Of a stretch of DNA of 64,000 bases, positions 45,305 through 54,314 are shown piece by piece; position 1 is the stretch's first letter; each line of letters starts with the position of its first letter. Location of the stretch: positions 186,001-250,000 of the forward strand of contig NZ_JPWI01000001.1 of NCBI RefSeq assembly GCF_003326795.1, written 5' to 3'. The translations under genes were made by a program, and so were the position numbers. The notes under the pieces are model-generated. The model was not told where the DNA came from, searched no databases, and saw nothing but the letters and a program-made list of their open reading frames with translations. The DNA comes from Thalassospira profundimaris. Its GTDB lineage: Bacteria > Pseudomonadota > Alphaproteobacteria > Rhodospirillales > Thalassospiraceae.

Positions 45305-46207
45305 TTAATCAATTTCCTCGCGGGATTCCAATCGGGCCAATATTTCATCATAAAGTGGCATCAGACCGGCCCGATAATCGGGATAGCGAAGCTTGACACC
45401 AAGTTCTTCCTTGATACGTGCGTTCGAAACCCGCTTGTTGTCTTCATAAAAACTTGCTGCCATCGGGCTGAGCCTGGCGGTGGCAAAATCTTCTTCTGCA
45501 GGCGGATCAATGCCAAGCATCCCGCAGGCATAAACAATCACGTCCTGGGGCGGGGCCGCATCATCATCGCAGACATTATAGGCAGCCCCGCAATCAGGGC
45601 GCTTGATTGATGCCAAAACGGTCTGGGCGATGTCTTCGACATGGATACGCGAAAAAACCTGACCGGGTTTGATGATCCGGCGCGCACGACCGGCACGAAC
45701 AGTTTCAAGGGCATTGCGGCCCGGCCCGTAAATCCCCGCCAGACGGAAACTTTGCACGCATAATCCATGACGACGGCCCAGATCAAACCATGCCTTTTCC
45801 GCAGTCACCCGACGTCGACCGCGCTTGCCGCTGGGCAAAAGTTCGTCTTCTTCGCTGACTTCTGCACCGTCACGATCCCCATAGACACCTGTCGTCGACA
45901 GATAGCCAATCCATGTGCCTTCGGGCAATGCCGCAAGATCATTGCCATGATGATGGATCACCGGATCCCCTTGCCCGCCGGGCGGGGCAGAAACCAGGAC
46001 ATGGGTCACCCCGCGAAGGGCGGTTTTGATATCGGCAACCGGTTGATCATCGCCAAAAATAAATGGCTCGATCCCGTCTGCCTCAAGCTGTTTCGCCTTG
46101 TCTGCATTTCGGGTGGTTCCGGCAATTTTCCAGCCTTCGCCCTGCAATTGATTGGCAACCAGACGTGCGGAAAAACCCAACCCGAAACAAAACAGCTTAT
46201 TGGTCAT
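45305..46207 (-). CDS. SDR/NAD-dependent epimerase-like protein (YeeZ-like)
   Basis: 300 residues. 'LFCFGLGFSARLVANQL' is the nucleotide-binding glycine motif, 'YLSTTGVYGDRDGAEVSE' and 'FRLAGIYGPGRN' are those of the YeeZ branch of extended SDRs; the usual active-site Tyr-x-x-x-Lys is not obvious, so catalytic activity is unsure. Substrate unknown. Confidence 0.82.
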   Translation of the reverse strand: MTNKLFCFGLGFSARLVANQLQGEGWKIAGTTRNADKAKQLEADGIEPFIFGDDQPVADIKTALRGVTHVLVSAPPGGQGDPVIHHHGNDLAALPEGTWIGYLSTTGVYGDRDGAEVSEEDELLPSGKRGRRRVTAEKAWFDLGRRHGLCVQSFRLAGIYGPGRNALETVRAGRARRIIKPGQVFSRIHVEDIAQTVLASIKRPDCGAAYNVCDDDAAPPQDVIVYACGMLGIDPPAEEDFATARLSPMAASFYEDNKRVSNARIKEELGVKLRYPDYRAGLMPLYDEILARLESREEID

Positions 46208-46452
46208 ATAGGCACCTGTATCTTACGCATGATCTCATAATGCGCACAGTAACGGCGCGGACGGCGCGATACAAAACCTTTTGGTCTGCACCGGAATTCG
46301 GTACTGCACAGTCGAATGGATCAGACAATCATTATCTTGCCGTTTTCATCCTGTTTTTTGGGGCATCGGGGCATTCAGGCATGGCGGTGCGGGGGCATCA
46401 TCCCCTATGCTGTCGGCGACCCGGTTTTGCCAGAAACGGAGCTTTTGAAACC

Positions 46453-47265
46453 ATGTCACATCTTTGCGGCCGATCCACATTTGCACGCGCGACAGGCGTT
46501 CTTCTGCTGGCGGGGTTTGCTGGCATCTGGACAGCACCGGATCTTCATGCCCAGACGGACAGCAACGGCACCCTGACGCTTGAGGAAAAGCAGCAATATC
46601 AGGACTGCATCAAGCTGGCCCAGCTTAAACCCGAAGACGGTTTTGAAAGTGCAATCGCCTGGCGCGACATGGGTGGCGGTGAACCCGCACGTCATTGCGT
46701 TGCGGTCGCACTGATATCGCTTGGCAAGTATGAAGAAGCCGCAACCAGACTGGATGCGCTGGCCAAGGACAGCACCGCCGAGCCGGGGGTTGTCGCCGGG
46801 ATGCTGGCACAGGCCGGACAGGCATGGATGATGGCAAACAATCTTGAATTTGCATGGCGCGATCAAAGTCGTGCGCTTGAACTGGTGCCCAACAACCCGC
46901 AGCTTTGGGTTGATCGTGCCATGGCGCTTGGGCTTGCCGGGCAATATTGGGATGCGATTGATGATCTGAACAAGGCGCTTGATCTGCAACCCGATCAGGC
47001 AGATGTCCTGATTTACCGGGCATCGGCCTGGCGGATGCTTGAAAGCTATGACCTTGCCATGACCGACATTGACAATGCGCTCAATCTTGAACCGGGGAAT
47101 GTTCAGGCACTTTTTGAACGCGGAAAGCTTTACCGGATTGCCGGGAAAAACGATCTGGCACGTCGTGACTGGCTAAATGTCATAGAAAATTCAAACGGAA
47201 CCCCTGTCGCTGATGCGGCAAAAGCGAATATAGAGAAGATGGATGTTCACACCGGATCAAACTAG
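46453..47265 (+). CDS. Periplasmic TPR protein
   Basis: 270 residues with a signal peptide (hydrophobic 11-25, cleavage near 'LHAQ'). Tetratricopeptide repeats cover about 105-240 ('LWVDRAMALGLAGQYWDAIDDLNKAL', 'ALFERGKLYRIAGKNDLARRDW'), so it is a protein-binding scaffold. The start at 46453 fits the signal peptide; the frame is open much further upstream. Shares orientation with the PstS-like gene but is separated by a hairpin terminator. Confidence 0.82.
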   Translation: MSHLCGRSTFARATGVLLLAGFAGIWTAPDLHAQTDSNGTLTLEEKQQYQDCIKLAQLKPEDGFESAIAWRDMGGGEPARHCVAVALISLGKYEEAATRLDALAKDSTAEPGVVAGMLAQAGQAWMMANNLEFAWRDQSRALELVPNNPQLWVDRAMALGLAGQYWDAIDDLNKALDLQPDQADVLIYRASAWRMLESYDLAMTDIDNALNLEPGNVQALFERGKLYRIAGKNDLARRDWLNVIENSNGTPVADAAKANIEKMDVHTGSN

Positions 47266-47294
47266 GTTTGCTGTGGTCAGTTTCCTTGTATATG

Positions 47295-47320
47295 TCCGGT
47301 AGAGAATCATACCGGATTTT
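47295..47320 (+). terminator. Terminator of the TPR gene
   Basis: Perfect 7-bp stem tccggta / taccgga (47295-47301 with 47310-47316) followed by tttt. Confidence 0.65.
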
Positions 47321-47346
47321 GACCGAACACCATTTTGGGGGACGTA

Positions 47347-48378
47347 ATGCGTCGTACGCTTGCCTTGACTGCCCTTGCCGCGTCTGTCGCACTTGTTTCT
47401 GCTGTCTCTGTGGCACAGGCACGTGATCAGGTTCGTATCGTCGGCTCGTCGACAATCTTTCCGCTAACCACCAAGGTCGCGGAATATTTTGCCAAAACCA
47501 CCGGTCAACCGGCTCCTGTTGTTGAAAGCACCGGTTCTGGCGGTGGCTTCAAGCTGTTTTGTGGCGGGATCGGGGAACAATATCCCGATATCGTTGATGC
47601 ATCACGTCCGATTTCCGGTTCGGAAACCGCAATTTGTGCGGCCAATTCGGTCCGCAATATCAGCGAAATCAAAATCGGCTATGACGGCATCGTTCTTTTG
47701 GGATCGCGCGAAGCGCCGACCATGGAACTTACTGCCCGCCAGCTTTATCTGGCCCTTGCCCGTACCATCCCGGTCAATGGCGCCAGTGTGCCCAACCCCA
47801 ATGTCAAATGGTCTGATGTCGATCCGTCATTGCCGGATTTGAAAATCCGCGTTTACGGCCCGCCGCCGACCTCGGGCACCCGCGACCTTATGGGGCAGCT
47901 TTTGCTCGATAAGGGCTGTTCAACCTTTGCCGATATCGCAAGTCTTGAATCATCCGATCCTGACAGCTTCCGGTTGCTGTGCCGAACCATCCGCGAAGAC
48001 GGGGCCTATATCGAGGCAGGTGAAAATGATCGCCTTGTCATCAGCAAGCTTGAAAAAGACCCGACATCCTTTGGGGTGATGGGCTTTAACAATCTTGAAC
48101 GAAACCGTGACAAGCTTCAGGGCATCACGATCAACGGCATCGGACCTGATTACGAAACCATCCTTGATGGCAGTTATCCTGGGTCGCGTGCGCTGTATCT
48201 TTACGTCAAGGACGACCATGAACAGCTTGTCAGGTCGCTCAATGCCTTTATCACCACCTATGTTTCGGAAACCGTGATTGGCGCAGAAGGTCTTCTTGTC
48301 GATAACGGTCTGGTGCCGCTGACCGATGAAGAACGCCTTGAAACAATGGCAGCATCGAAAAAGTTTGCTGGCAACTGA
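47347..48378 (+). CDS. PstS-family phosphate-type substrate-binding protein
   Basis: 343 residues, exported (signal peptide, cleavage near 'AQARDQ'). 'IVGSSTIFPLTTKVAE' and 'VESTGSGGGFKLFCGG' hold phosphate-binding Ser/Thr residues, and 'SGTRDLMGQLL' supplies further contacts. It is not accompanied by pstCAB or phoU, so it may act with a distant Pst system or in another role. GGGGGAC is 4 bases before the ATG at 47347. Confidence 0.87.
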   Translation: MRRTLALTALAASVALVSAVSVAQARDQVRIVGSSTIFPLTTKVAEYFAKTTGQPAPVVESTGSGGGFKLFCGGIGEQYPDIVDASRPISGSETAICAANSVRNISEIKIGYDGIVLLGSREAPTMELTARQLYLALARTIPVNGASVPNPNVKWSDVDPSLPDLKIRVYGPPPTSGTRDLMGQLLLDKGCSTFADIASLESSDPDSFRLLCRTIREDGAYIEAGENDRLVISKLEKDPTSFGVMGFNNLERNRDKLQGITINGIGPDYETILDGSYPGSRALYLYVKDDHEQLVRSLNAFITTYVSETVIGAEGLLVDNGLVPLTDEERLETMAASKKFAGN

Positions 48379-48406
48379 TCAGTCGGAAGCCGGATCAGAA
48401 TTCAAG

Positions 48407-48432
48407 CGGCCGGACATCAGTCCGGCCGTTTT
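48407..48432. terminator. Terminator of the PstS-like gene
   Basis: 8-bp stem cggccgga / tccggccg followed by tttt; it covers the stop codon of the convergent methyltransferase gene. Confidence 0.75.
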
Positions 48433-49229
48433 GCCATCCAGACCTGATTGGTGGCATATTTGGGTGGACTGCCCTTGAAATCAGAAAATTCCGATATCGA
48501 AACAAACCCGGAAAGTTCCAGCATCAATCGCATTTCGCTGCGCGTCACCCAGCGCAAATGATGCCAGGCGTCTTCGCGCCGAAGAACCACGCCATCCGGA
48601 CCGACTTCCTCGAACCGCCAATGTTCGCTAAATCGCTGGGTCAGGGGATCGTTGGTGCGCTCCATCGCCGTGATCCGCAATTGGCTGTCTGGCTTTCCGA
48701 CCCCGTCGGGCATCGGAAAGATCGGCAATTCGACAAAATCGGGATCGCCTTCGGGCAGGCAATAACGCAAATCAGGATCCATCAGATCAAGTGCGATGAC
48801 CCCGCCGGGTTTGAGATGGGCAAAGGCCCGTGCAAGGGCACGGCGCTGATCATGGACATCGGTGATTTCCTGAAGCCCGCGAAACGGGATGATGACCAGA
48901 TCAAATACCCGGCCCAGATCAAAGTCGCACATATTGCCGGGATGCCAGACAAGATCGGGATATTTGGCACGTGCCTGATCCAGCATGGCCGGGGACAGGT
49001 CCAGTCCTTCGACCGCAATATCAAGATCGGCAATCGCGGCACTGATCCGTCCGGTGCCGCAACCGAGCTCAAGCACGCCAAGCGATCCCGCAAGGCTTTT
49101 GGCAAGGCGTGTATAGAATGGAATGGGATCTTCGAAAATTTTGCGATCAAGATCAGCGCGAAGATCGTAACTTGCCGTATTTAGCCCACCGACCGGATAG
49201 AATTCATCAAGATTGGATGAATTCGTCAT
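48417..49229 (-). CDS. Class I SAM-dependent methyltransferase
   Basis: 270 residues. Motif I 'VLELGCGTGRIS' near residue 53, 'VEGLDLSPAMLDQAR' and 'LVIIPFRGLQEI' are those of small-molecule methyltransferases. Substrate unknown. Its start overlaps the stop of the GST gene by 4 bp, so the two form an operon. Confidence 0.87.
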   Translation of the reverse strand: MTNSSNLDEFYPVGGLNTASYDLRADLDRKIFEDPIPFYTRLAKSLAGSLGVLELGCGTGRISAAIADLDIAVEGLDLSPAMLDQARAKYPDLVWHPGNMCDFDLGRVFDLVIIPFRGLQEITDVHDQRRALARAFAHLKPGGVIALDLMDPDLRYCLPEGDPDFVELPIFPMPDGVGKPDSQLRITAMERTNDPLTQRFSEHWRFEEVGPDGVVLRREDAWHHLRWVTRSEMRLMLELSGFVSISEFSDFKGSPPKYATNQVWMAKRPD

Positions 49230-49900
49230 TCAAAATCCAGTTCCGCATAGTGACTGGATGGCGGGAAGCTGGCCTGACGATCAGCCAGAATATCACGCAT
49301 GGACGGACGGCTTTTGATCCGCATATACCAATCCTTGGCGCGCGGATGTTTGGACCAGTTGATATCGCCCATATAGTCGATCACGGAAATCTGTGCGGCA
49401 GCAGCAAGATCAGCCATGGTCAGATGATCCCCGGCAAGCCAGTTCCGGCGTTCAAACAACCAGCCGATATAATCAAGATGATAGGCGGCATTGGTCCGAC
49501 CGGCACGCAGCACCTTGGTATCTGGGGTGCCGGTGGAAAAGAACCGTTTCAGAAGCTTTTCACCAAGCAGATGATCGGTGACCTCGCGGTTAAACTTACC
49601 GTCAAACCAGGCAACAAGACGGCGGATTTCGGCGCGTTCCTTGGGGTTTGAACCCAGCAGCTTGGGTTCTTCGTCAGAAATCTCGTCGAGATATTCGCAA
49701 ATCACGGTCGAGTCACACAGAACCGTTCCGTCCTCATCCTCAAGCACCGGGACTTCACCGGCCGGATTGAGCAACAGAAACTCGTCGCGCCGTTCCCAAA
49801 CCGGTTCGGCTTTCAATTCGAAATCTAGTTTTTTCTCGGCCAGAACCAGGCGCACTTTGCGCGAATATGGTGAAAGCCAAAAATGATATAACTGACGCAT
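49226..49900 (-). CDS. Glutathione S-transferase family protein
   Basis: 224 residues. N-terminal thioredoxin-like domain with 'WLSPYSRKVRLVLAEK' (Ser as catalytic residue in 'SPYSRK'), 'NPAGEVPVLEDEDG' and 'CDSTVICEYLDE' for glutathione, then the all-helical domain with 'LTMADLAAAAQISVIDY'. Start at 49900 gives the usual N-terminus; the frame runs to 49978. Cotranscribed with the methyltransferase. Confidence 0.92.
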   Translation of the reverse strand: MRQLYHFWLSPYSRKVRLVLAEKKLDFELKAEPVWERRDEFLLLNPAGEVPVLEDEDGTVLCDSTVICEYLDEISDEEPKLLGSNPKERAEIRRLVAWFDGKFNREVTDHLLGEKLLKRFFSTGTPDTKVLRAGRTNAAYHLDYIGWLFERRNWLAGDHLTMADLAAAAQISVIDYMGDINWSKHPRAKDWYMRIKSRPSMRDILADRQASFPPSSHYAELDFE

Positions 49901-50117
49901 AAACGTGAAGATACCCGACCAAGGATGAACGTTTTGCAAAGACCCGCCAGCGGTGTTCAGATATTGGCAAAACGGCAATTCACACAGTTCATTTCAGAAC
50001 CGGAATTGCAAAATCTGTCAAACCACGCAACAGGACGGAAGTAAAGGCCTTCAACGCAAATGTCGTGCGATTTTCACGCTTTTGACAAGACTTGCGATCA
50101 GAAACCTGAAAGCGGTG

Positions 50118-51686
50118 CTATTTGCCGCGGCTTTTTGCCAGTTCAAGCAACCCGTCAAGGTCAAGACAGGCCTCAAGATGGTCGGCCAGTTCATCAAGGG
50201 CGGCGTCGACTCCGGCATCGAAACTGCTTTGGCGCGGGTCATTATCCCCGCCAATCGCCGCCAGAAAGCCGTGCCGAAACGCATCACTGCCAAACAGCCC
50301 GTGCAGATAGCATCCCAACACCCGGCCATCGGCACTGATCGCGCCATCGGGGCTATCAAGCCCGTCAAGTGCCAGCCAGCCCCGCATGCGATCTGGTCCC
50401 TCGGTCTGGCCCATATGAATTTCATAGCCGCTGACCGCGATCCCGCACTCAAGTGGCCCTCGAACGGCGTCCGATGTTGTCAGGCCATCGGTTTTGCGCA
50501 GTGTCTTGTCACCGGCCATGACGGTTTCGACATCCAGAAGACCCAAGCCCGCCTCGCTTCCCGCTTTGCCTTCGACCCCGTCAGGATCATGGACCATCCG
50601 GCCCAGCATCTGATAGCCGCCGCATATCCCGACGACAAAGCCGCCGCGCCGGTGATGGGCAAGAATGTCGATATCCCAGCCCTGTTCTTTCAGGAAACGC
50701 AGATCCGCCATGGTCGACTTTGAGCCGGGCAAAAGCACCAGGTCACAGTCGGCAGGGATCACCTGACCGGGTTTGATCACCAGAAGGTCGACATCATCCT
50801 CGGCCGCCAGCGGATCAAGATCATCGAAATTGGCAATGCGCGGCAGATGTGGCACGGCAATGCGAATCACGCGCCCGGCCGCACCATCGCCATTGGCACC
50901 ATTGTCCGTCGCACCTCCATCTGTGCGACGCTGATATTTGCCCGCTTTTTCAAGGGCCACGCCATCTTCGGCGGGGAGCTTATGCGCGCCCTGCCAATAT
51001 GTTGCGATACCGTAACCTTTAAGCCCGCATGCCTGTTCGATGATCCCTGTTGCCGATGCAAACAGCGACACATCACCGCGGAACTTGTTGATCACATAGC
51101 CCTTTAGCCATCTGCGATCATCGTCGGACAAAAGCGCATGGGTACCGACGATGGATGCGATGACCCCGCCGCGATCAATATCGCCCACCAGAATGACCGG
51201 GACTTTCGCCGCCTCGGCAAAGCCCATATTGGCGATGTCAGCCGCCCGGAGATTGACTTCCGCCGGTGACCCGGCCCCTTCGACAAGGACAAGGTCGGCA
51301 TCACGCGCCATCACCTCGAAACTTTCGATGACCTTGGGCAAAAGATCACGTTTGAGACGATAGTAATCGCGCGCCTTGGCACTGGTCAGAACCTTGCCCT
51401 GTACGACAACCTGCGCGCCGATATCACTTTGTGGCTTCAGCAGGACCGGGTTCATATGGACCGTGGTTGGAACCCCGGCAGCACGGGCCTGAAGCGCCTG
51501 CGCACGGCCAATCTCGCCGCCATCATCGGTGACAGCGGCATTGTTGGACATGTTTTGCGGTTTGAACGGGCGCACGCGCAGGCCACGCCGGGCAAAGGCG
51601 CGGCACAATCCGGCAACCAGCATGGATTTACCGACATCAGATCCGGTCCCCTGAAGCATCAGGGCAGGAACAGATTGCACGTTCAT
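50118..51686 (-). CDS. cobQ: Cobyric acid synthase
   Basis: 522 residues. ATP- and glutamine-dependent amidation of the b, d, e and g side chains of adenosylcobyrinic acid a,c-diamide. '[21 protein letters not shown]' (P-loop region, split over residues 9-29), '[12 protein letters not shown]' and '[13 protein letters not shown]' are family motifs, and the GATase part has Cys in '[10 protein letters not shown]'. Last gene of a GH114-cobO-cobQ operon, 57 bp after cobO. Confidence 0.96.
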   Translation of the reverse strand: MNVQSVPALMLQGTGSDVGKSMLVAGLCRAFARRGLRVRPFKPQNMSNNAAVTDDGGEIGRAQALQARAAGVPTTVHMNPVLLKPQSDIGAQVVVQGKVLTSAKARDYYRLKRDLLPKVIESFEVMARDADLVLVEGAGSPAEVNLRAADIANMGFAEAAKVPVILVGDIDRGGVIASIVGTHALLSDDDRRWLKGYVINKFRGDVSLFASATGIIEQACGLKGYGIATYWQGAHKLPAEDGVALEKAGKYQRRTDGGATDNGANGDGAAGRVIRIAVPHLPRIANFDDLDPLAAEDDVDLLVIKPGQVIPADCDLVLLPGSKSTMADLRFLKEQGWDIDILAHHRRGGFVVGICGGYQMLGRMVHDPDGVEGKAGSEAGLGLLDVETVMAGDKTLRKTDGLTTSDAVRGPLECGIAVSGYEIHMGQTEGPDRMRGWLALDGLDSPDGAISADGRVLGCYLHGLFGSDAFRHGFLAAIGGDNDPRQSSFDAGVDAALDELADHLEACLDLDGLLELAKSRGK

Positions 51687-51743
51687 TCCGGTTTCAAAAC
51701 TTTCACCTTGTTCCCCAATAACGGCGATATCGCGCCAGATTGA

Positions 51744-52370
51744 TCAGAACTCGACACCGATCTGGGCTTTGATGCCCTGTTCGCGGAACGGGTGCTTTAT
51801 CATGGTCATTTCGGTCACCAGATCAGCAGCCTCGATCAGGGTATCGGGCGCGTTACGGCCGGTAAGGACAATATGCTGATCGGGAAGCTTGTTTGAAAGC
51901 GCTTCAAGCACATCGTCAAGCGGCAGAAAATCATAGCGCAGAACGATATTGATCTCGTCAAGGATGACCATGGCAAAGCTTGGATCACGCAGCATTTCCA
52001 GCGCCTTGTTCCAGGCTTCACGCGCCAGTGCGACATCCTGCGCACGGTTCTGGGTTTCCCAGGTAAAGCCATTGCCCATGGCGTGGAATTCGCAAAGATC
52101 GGGGAACTTTTTAAGCAGCTTTGCCTCGCCGGTTTCCCAGCCGCCCTTGATGAACTGAACCACACCGACCTTCATGTCATGGCCGACACAGCGCATCGCC
52201 ATGCCAAAGGCCGAGGATGATTTACCCTTGCCCTTGCCGGTATGGACAATGATCAGGCCCTTTTTATCGATCTTCTGGGCCATCATCTTGTCGCGCGCAG
52301 CCTTGATTTTCTTCATTTTTTCATCATGGCGCGCGTTGATATCAATGTCTGGCTGGCTTTTATCGGTCAT
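51744..52370 (-). CDS. cobO: Cob(I)yrinic acid a,c-diamide adenosyltransferase
   Basis: 208 residues. Attaches the 5'-deoxyadenosyl ligand to cobalt, ATP-dependent; BtuR/CobO type. P-loop 'VHTGKGKGKSSSAFGMAMR' at about 42-60, 'VILDEINIVLRY' and 'VLTGRNAP' are intact. The start at 52370 has AAGGGAT upstream; the frame to 52427 overlaps the preceding gene. It lies between a GH114-type gene and cobQ. Confidence 0.95.
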   Translation of the reverse strand: MTDKSQPDIDINARHDEKMKKIKAARDKMMAQKIDKKGLIIVHTGKGKGKSSSAFGMAMRCVGHDMKVGVVQFIKGGWETGEAKLLKKFPDLCEFHAMGNGFTWETQNRAQDVALAREAWNKALEMLRDPSFAMVILDEINIVLRYDFLPLDDVLEALSNKLPDQHIVLTGRNAPDTLIEAADLVTEMTMIKHPFREQGIKAQIGVEF

Positions 52371-52423
52371 GGTTTCATCCCTTTGAAGTGCGCCCCCACA
52401 ATGCGGCGAAAGCGCATGCGGGA

Positions 52424-53254
52424 TCAAGGGCAGTTTTGCGGTGTTTGATCAAGCTCAAGCCCGGCAATCACACCCTGAAAACCATGCTTGCGGGCTGCCG
52501 GGCAAAATAGGGCCGGATCCGCCCCCTCTTCAAAATATTCCACGGCAAAGACCGGCTTTCCCTGTGCAATATAGGGATCAAATTCATCCATGAAGCCAAG
52601 CCGGAATGCCGATTCAAGCAGCGCAAAATCCATCCGGTCCACCAGATCATCGACAAGTTCGGAGGCATTTTTCTGTCCGATGGCAAGACCGCGATCATGG
52701 GCCAGATCAACCAGCCATTCGACATAGCGCACCTGATCTTCACGTGTGAGCTTAAATCCCGTTGTCCTGTTTGACTGATCGGCTTCGTAACCGTCAATAT
52801 TATCGGGTTCTACCGCCAAGAATCCCTTTTGCCGGCACCGGTCAAACCGGGCCGTCATGATATCGGCAAAGCGTTCATAATGGCCGATATCAAGCCAGTA
52901 TTCGCCGTCCCAACCCCAATAGGCATTGCCAACCACATCCGTCGGGAACTGATGATAATCGTCGCGCCAGTCTTCAAGTGCGCCGACATTGATATAGCAA
53001 ACCGGATAAAGTCCCGCCTTGCGCCATTTCGCCACCTGAAGCGCGGTTGTTTCATCAAGATCAGCACCAATCACAGCAATGCTGGCCGGATCGACAGCAA
53101 TTTCACCCTGCAGCTGCCAGTGAAAAGCCCCATGAGGCACGGAAAACCATCCATTGTTTTCTGTGGCCCGCGCATTTTGTGCCACAGGCATCAGACAAAT
53201 GGCGACGCCAAACAGGCAGAAGACAAAGGAAAACAATCTTTTCGCGTCGTTCAT
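52424..53254 (-). CDS. GH114-type (endo-alpha-1,4-polygalactosaminidase-like) exported protein
   Basis: 276 residues with a signal peptide (hydrophobic 8-25, cleavage near 'ARATENN'). 'VCYINVGALEDWR', 'WGWDGEYWLDIG' and 'AVEPDNIDGYEAD' are family motifs of TM1410/GH114-type TIM barrels, whose best-studied members cleave alpha-1,4-galactosaminan. Ends 53 bp before cobO and 110 bp past a terminator, so it leads the cobO-cobQ operon. A role in cobalamin synthesis is not known. Function otherwise unknown. Confidence 0.8.
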   Translation of the reverse strand: MNDAKRLFSFVFCLFGVAICLMPVAQNARATENNGWFSVPHGAFHWQLQGEIAVDPASIAVIGADLDETTALQVAKWRKAGLYPVCYINVGALEDWRDDYHQFPTDVVGNAYWGWDGEYWLDIGHYERFADIMTARFDRCRQKGFLAVEPDNIDGYEADQSNRTTGFKLTREDQVRYVEWLVDLAHDRGLAIGQKNASELVDDLVDRMDFALLESAFRLGFMDEFDPYIAQGKPVFAVEYFEEGADPALFCPAARKHGFQGVIAGLELDQTPQNCP

Positions 53255-53342
53255 TGATGGCCCCGGAATATGACCGCCTCACTTTGCCCGCCCGCGGCAA
53301 GCAAGACAACCCTTACACCCCAGGACCATGCACACAAGAAAA

Positions 53343-53364
53343 GGTGCGGCCCAAAGACCGCACC
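53343..53364 (-). terminator. Terminator between the unknown gene and the GH114 operon
   Basis: 7-bp stem ggtgcgg / ccgcacc with a loop of 8 nt; an A run upstream on the plus strand is a T tract on the minus strand. Confidence 0.7.
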
Positions 53365-53429
53365 CTTCTGCTGCCATTGGCAGCATTCCCCACCCACAAA
53401 CCAAACTGTCTTTCCGGAACGATATTTCC

Positions 53430-54131
53430 TTAGCAGATCGTGCCTTCGCGCGGTGACAGACCAAGATCACCGGTGACAAGATCAGCCCACTTATCGGGTT
53501 CGCGCATATCGATATTGCGCAATTCCGGGCGCCGCATCCGGGCCTTGTTAAACAATTGCAGACGGTCACCCGGTGACATGCGTTTCAGCCGCATCAGGGC
53601 TTTGCGCACGGTTTCATTGTGCGATGTCACCGGGGTCTGGAAACTGTGTTCGACGACCTCAAGCCTGCGTTCAAGCCAGTCGCGGCTGACAACCACCTCT
53701 TCGATCAGGGCTCTGAATTCCCGGACCACCGGAAAATGATCAAGGGCGACATGGGCAACCGAAATCGCCGTGCGCCAGACCTGGCGTTCAACACCTTGCA
53801 GGTAGCGCCAATAAATCTGAACCTTGGCATCAATTTCGAACCGGGTCTGGTCCGGGCCGGGCAGATGATGGGCAAGTTCGGTCATACCGGCATGAAATTC
53901 TTCAAAGCTGACCGGGCGGTGCTGGCCGTTAAAGCGTTCACGCACGTCAAGAACGGCGCGAATGGCCCCGCGGGCCGGGCGATAACGCCCCTGTCCGTGC
54001 GTATCGGCCCGCAACCAGTCGGGCATGTCACAATCTGCAAGCAGGAAGTCAATGATATCTGCGTGCCCTTTGTGGGCAGGCAAGGGAGTTTGCAAATAGT
54101 CAGGCAAACGAACGTTGGTCTTGTTCTCCAT
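53430..54131 (-). CDS. Hypothetical protein between cobN and the GH114 gene
   Basis: 233 residues, cytoplasmic, no signal peptide, basic and mostly helical. Notable stretches: 'QIYWRYLQGVERQVWRTA' with 'HVALDHFPVVREFRALIEEV' in the middle, and a C-terminal part rich in Arg/Met ('KALMRLKRMSPGDRLQLFNK'). I recognise no family. It follows cobN by 183 bp on the same strand and is closed by its own terminator, so it may be the last gene of the riboswitch-controlled cobU-cobW-cobN operon. Confidence 0.7.
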   Translation of the reverse strand: MENKTNVRLPDYLQTPLPAHKGHADIIDFLLADCDMPDWLRADTHGQGRYRPARGAIRAVLDVRERFNGQHRPVSFEEFHAGMTELAHHLPGPDQTRFEIDAKVQIYWRYLQGVERQVWRTAISVAHVALDHFPVVREFRALIEEVVVSRDWLERRLEVVEHSFQTPVTSHNETVRKALMRLKRMSPGDRLQLFNKARMRRPELRNIDMREPDKWADLVTGDLGLSPREGTIC

Positions 54132-54314
54132 CGCGGCCTCCTATCTTTTCGATCGTCCTGCTTCCCGTGCTGACGATCCGAAAGGTGTGCCCCGTCCCTC
54201 ACAACTTATTAACAGTTGGTTAATCGAGATATGGTGCGAAAACGTAACGTTTCAACTCCTGACAATGTTCCCTTGGTAAATTTCTTGTGAATCCCGTCAG
54301 TTAGTCGACCACAC

